DNA of 33,435 bases, from contig NZ_JAAIVC010000024.1 of assembly GCF_010975005.1 (NCBI RefSeq), positions 1 through 33,435 of the forward strand, given 5' to 3'. Origin of the DNA: Caulobacter sp. 17J65-9. GTDB taxonomy: Bacteria > Pseudomonadota > Alphaproteobacteria > Caulobacterales > Caulobacteraceae. Made by a program: the position numbers and the translations under genes. Shown piece by piece: positions 31,477 to 33,435 of this stretch. The notes below the pieces were generated by a model. The model was not told where the DNA came from and searched no databases. It worked only from the letters and a program-made list of their open reading frames with translations. The stretch's first letter is position 1; every line of letters starts with the position of its first letter.

Positions 31477-32411
31477 GCGTGAATTTCCTGGTTCGCCGCC
31501 CGCAGGCTCGCCCGCTCCGGCATGGTCTCTGGGGTGCGCACGTCCCAGGCCAGGCTCAGGCGCTCCAGCAACTGGATGAAGCGGAAGCCCCAGTCGGCCT
31601 GGCCGGGGTAGAGGCCGATGCGGGCGGAGCCGGGGTAGGCGTGGTGGTTGTTGTGCCAGGCCTCGCCCATGGTCGGGATCGCCGCCCAGGGCACGTCGTG
31701 GGCTTGCACGCCCGAGCCCTCGACGATCCAGGTCTGCGGGCCCTGGCGGTGGGCGAACCAGCCGACCAGCCAGTGGCCGTTCACCGAGGCGGCGACGCGG
31801 GCGCACACGCCCCACACCACCCACGGCCAGCCGCCCAGCAGATAGAGCACGACCGCGATCGGGACCTGTTGCAGCATCCAGCTGCGCTCCAGGAACCGGT
31901 AGCACGCGTCGCCGGCCAGCTCGGGGCCGGGGTCGAAGATTGGCGGGCTGGCCAGCACCAGCCGGCAGTGCGTGCTCCACCACCAGTCGCGCAGCATGCC
32001 GCTGCGATGGGCCAGCGCCGGGTGGCAGTCGGGACGCCGCTGGGCCCAGTCGCGGGTGTCGTGCACGCGCACCATCCACAGCGGCCCGCTCATGCCGACC
32101 GCCGTGCCGCACCAGGCCAGCAGGTGCTCCAGCCATTTCGGGCACTGGAAGCTGCGGTGGATCATCCGCCGGTGGAAGCCGACCGAGTGGCCGAGCAGCA
32201 GCAGGGCGCCGGTCAGCACCAGGAAGACCGCGAACGCGCTCCAGGTGAAGAAGGCGGGGCCCAGGAGCAGCGTCCCCAGCAGCATGGCTCCGTTCCACAG
32301 CGAGTGCTCCGGATCCCAGCGCACCTCGCCCTCGACCGGGCAGGCGTCCGGGCCGAGCCGCAGGGAATTGACGGCGTTGGGATCCTCGACGTGGCGGACC
32401 GTGGTGGTCAT
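31473..32411 (-). CDS. fatty acid desaturase-type protein (acyl-CoA desaturase family), 312 residues
   Basis: A membrane diiron desaturase. The first His box is HSVGFH (His75, His80), with a further His85, and the third is HNNHH. Several hydrophobic helices (about 40-72, 98-110, 165-185) match the family. The second box reads HDTRDWAQRRPDCH rather than HRxHH, with only His117 and His130 nearby; a related subgroup with HDxRDWAQ is known to me, but the loss of ligands needs testing. It would insert double bonds into acyl chains in the inner membrane. The ATG at 32411 has GGGAGG upstream. It is followed by the coupled membrane protein, and its promoter region is shared with an ArsR-type gene. 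Confidence 0.85.
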   Translation of the reverse strand: MTTTVRHVEDPNAVNSLRLGPDACPVEGEVRWDPEHSLWNGAMLLGTLLLGPAFFTWSAFAVFLVLTGALLLLGHSVGFHRRMIHRSFQCPKWLEHLLAWCGTAVGMSGPLWMVRVHDTRDWAQRRPDCHPALAHRSGMLRDWWWSTHCRLVLASPPIFDPGPELAGDACYRFLERSWMLQQVPIAVVLYLLGGWPWVVWGVCARVAASVNGHWLVGWFAHRQGPQTWIVEGSGVQAHDVPWAAIPTMGEAWHNNHHAYPGSARIGLYPGQADWGFRFIQLLERLSLAWDVRTPETMPERASLRAANQEIHA

Positions 32412-32457
32412 GCGCTTTCCTCCCGCGGCCTCCCTGCCGCTGAGTGATTACGCAATT

Positions 32458-32487
32458 AGCTTATTGCTTAAATATCGAAGGTGGCAA
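32458..32487 (-). promoter_or_regulatory. possible promoter of the desaturase operon
   Basis: Minus-strand TTGCCA (32482-32487) and TAAGCT (32458-32463), 18 bases apart, in a markedly AT-rich intergenic stretch about 50 bases before the desaturase start. The -10 match is modest. Confidence 0.35.
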
Positions 32488-32510
32488 GCCCTTAGGAAAT
32501 TCCTTAAATA
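32467..32510. repeat. direct repeats CTTAAATA and palindrome AGGAAATTCCT between desaturase and ArsR-type genes
   Basis: CTTAAATA occurs at 32467-32474 and 32503-32510, and the palindrome AGGAAATTCCT at 32494-32504. They lie in the AT-rich region shared by the divergent desaturase and repressor genes and are candidates for repressor binding. Confidence 0.4.
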
Positions 32511-32549
32511 GTGACGGGCCGAATCCCTTGTCGGCCTTGGGAGATCCCC

Positions 32550-32870
32550 GTGCAGCGTATCTTCGAAGCCCTGTCCTCGGTCGTCCGGCGCAAGATCCTG
32601 GCCTATCTGGCGCACACCGAGCTGACTGCCGGCGAGATCGCGGCGCGGTTTGAGATCTCCAAGCCGGCGGTGTCCCAGCACCTGAGCGTGCTGGAGAGCG
32701 CGGGGCTGGTGGAGAGCGATAAGCGCGGGCAGTACGTCTACTACCGGCTGGTTCAGGAGAACCTGGTCAACACGCTCAACGACTTCGTCCAGGAAGTCTG
32801 CCCGGTCTCCAAGCCGCTCAAGAAGGAAAGCGCGGCCCTAAAAGCGAACCTGGCGAAGGACCGCAAGTGA
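32550..32870 (+). CDS. ArsR/SdpR-family transcriptional repressor, 106 residues
   Basis: A small winged-helix repressor (QRIFEALSSVVRRKILAYL, LTAGEIAARFEISKPAVSQH, LSVLESAGLVESDKRGQYVYY), close to the SdpR autorepressor type and of normal length. The metal-binding Cys pair of true ArsR proteins is absent in the recognition helix; the only Cys (84) lies near the end. The GTG at 32550 has GGGAG upstream; the earlier in-frame GTG at 32511 adds a non-conserved lead. It diverges from the desaturase operon and probably represses it and itself through the shared region. Confidence 0.9.
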   Translation: MQRIFEALSSVVRRKILAYLAHTELTAGEIAARFEISKPAVSQHLSVLESAGLVESDKRGQYVYYRLVQENLVNTLNDFVQEVCPVSKPLKKESAALKANLAKDRK

Positions 32871-32876
32871 CCTGGA

Positions 32877-33435
32877 TCAGGCGGGCGGCCTGACTGCCTT
32901 CGCCGGCGCCAGCTCGGCCCGGATGGGCGAGACGCGGACCTGGCCGCCGCAGGCCTCGATGCGCTCCTCGACCTCCAGCGCCTGGTCCCCGCCGGGCGGG
33001 GTGACCTGGGCGCGGGTGGCGGTCATGCACGGCGCCTCGGTCGAGGGCACGACGTTCCATGCCAGGTAGAACACCGCCCGGCCGTTCGGCGCGACGGTGA
33101 CCGGGGCGGCGGGGCCGCCGCTCTCGAAATAGTTCTGCTCAGTCTGCACCACGCGGATGGGCAGGGTGCGTCCGCTGGCGTCGAACAGGGTCAGGGTCGG
33201 ATAGCCGGCCAGGGTGCAGGGCTTGGGCGCGACGCTGGTCAGCGCGAAGGTCGCCACCCGGTTGCCGGCGCCGGCGTCGGTGGCGATCCGCTTCAGGGTC
33301 AGCTCGCCCGAGCGGCAGTTGGAGCCGCCGGGCGCGACGGGCCCGGCGGGCGTGGCCGTGACCGGCGTTGCGGTCGCAGGCGCCGCCGGCTGGACCGCCA
33401 CCGGCGCGGGCGGCGGCGTCCCGGTCGGGACGGAG
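32877..33435 (-). CDS. DUF4232-domain protein, partial, running off the right edge
   Basis: A C-terminal DUF4232 domain of about 140 residues (SNCRSGELTLKRIATDAG, PKPCTLAGYPTLTLFDASGR, GRAVFYLAWNVV), with several Cys that may form disulfides, preceded by a Pro/Ala/Thr-rich linker. The frame stays open to the right edge with no convincing start inside the window, so the N-terminus, probably a signal or lipoprotein sequence, is missing. DUF4232 proteins are exported, of unknown function. The stop codon is 6 bases from the end of the convergent ArsR-type gene. Confidence 0.82.
   Translation of the reverse strand, partial: SVPTGTPPPAPVAVQPAAPATATPVTATPAGPVAPGGSNCRSGELTLKRIATDAGAGNRVATFALTSVAPKPCTLAGYPTLTLFDASGRTLPIRVVQTEQNYFESGGPAAPVTVAPNGRAVFYLAWNVVPSTEAPCMTATRAQVTPPGGDQALEVEERIEACGGQVRVSPIRAELAPAKAVRPPA

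Overview
The window is a GC-rich bacterial chromosome segment. It carries a CIRCE-controlled groES-groEL operon, a TonB-dependent receptor with an alphaproteobacterial-style TonB box region, a CHASE/HisKA_2 sensor kinase, an Lrp regulator and many Tat or lipoprotein signals. Together these suggest an alphaproteobacterium close to Caulobacteraceae (Caulobacter/Phenylobacterium type); this is inference from gene content and style, not a database match. I see no phage genes, insertion sequences, CRISPR arrays or rRNA. Genes are tightly packed, and the longest stretch without a gene is about 280 bases (19418-19696). In that stretch I see only a small inverted repeat near the sulfatase start and an imperfect GACTCCGC/GCGGAATC hairpin.

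Left part (1-8800): the start of an M50-like zinc protease runs off the left edge. It is followed by a 67-residue membrane protein and a 41-residue entericidin-type lipoprotein with its own promoter and terminator. A Tat-exported DUF885 (HEAIPGHH) metallohydrolase and a two-helix membrane protein come next, then groL-groS on the minus strand with a CIRCE operator, a four-helix membrane protein, an orphan CHASE-HisKA_2 histidine kinase and an RBBP9-like serine hydrolase.

Middle part (8800-19420): a coniferyl-aldehyde-dehydrogenase-like ALDH and a TetR regulator form a minus-strand pair. Divergent from them is a plus-strand operon of TonB-dependent receptor, beta-helix lipoprotein, diheme cytochrome c lipoprotein and GNAT acetyltransferase. 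The beta-helix/diheme cytochrome pair is, from what I know of the families, a recurrent two-gene unit of unknown function (TIGR03805/TIGR03806, the latter also called SO2930-like cytochrome). Its linkage here to a receptor, a regulator and an aldehyde dehydrogenase makes it the best candidate for an undescribed system: uptake of a ligand, its binding or oxidation at the membrane, and further oxidation in the cytoplasm. A methyltransferase and an arylsulfatase follow on the minus strand, with a strong hairpin between them.

Right part (19690-33435): a CAU-anticodon tRNA, then a glycosyltransferase overlapping an AsnB-type amidotransferase, a PQQ-type sugar dehydrogenase lipoprotein, an Lrp regulator and a pirin. 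Next come a very small protein behind a Fur-like box, a Tat-exported alpha/beta hydrolase, a thioesterase-thiolase pair, a secreted beta/gamma-crystallin-fold protein and an HxlR regulator with a Cys-rich tail. The segment ends with a desaturase/membrane-protein operon divergent from an ArsR-type repressor, and a DUF4232 protein that is cut by the right edge.
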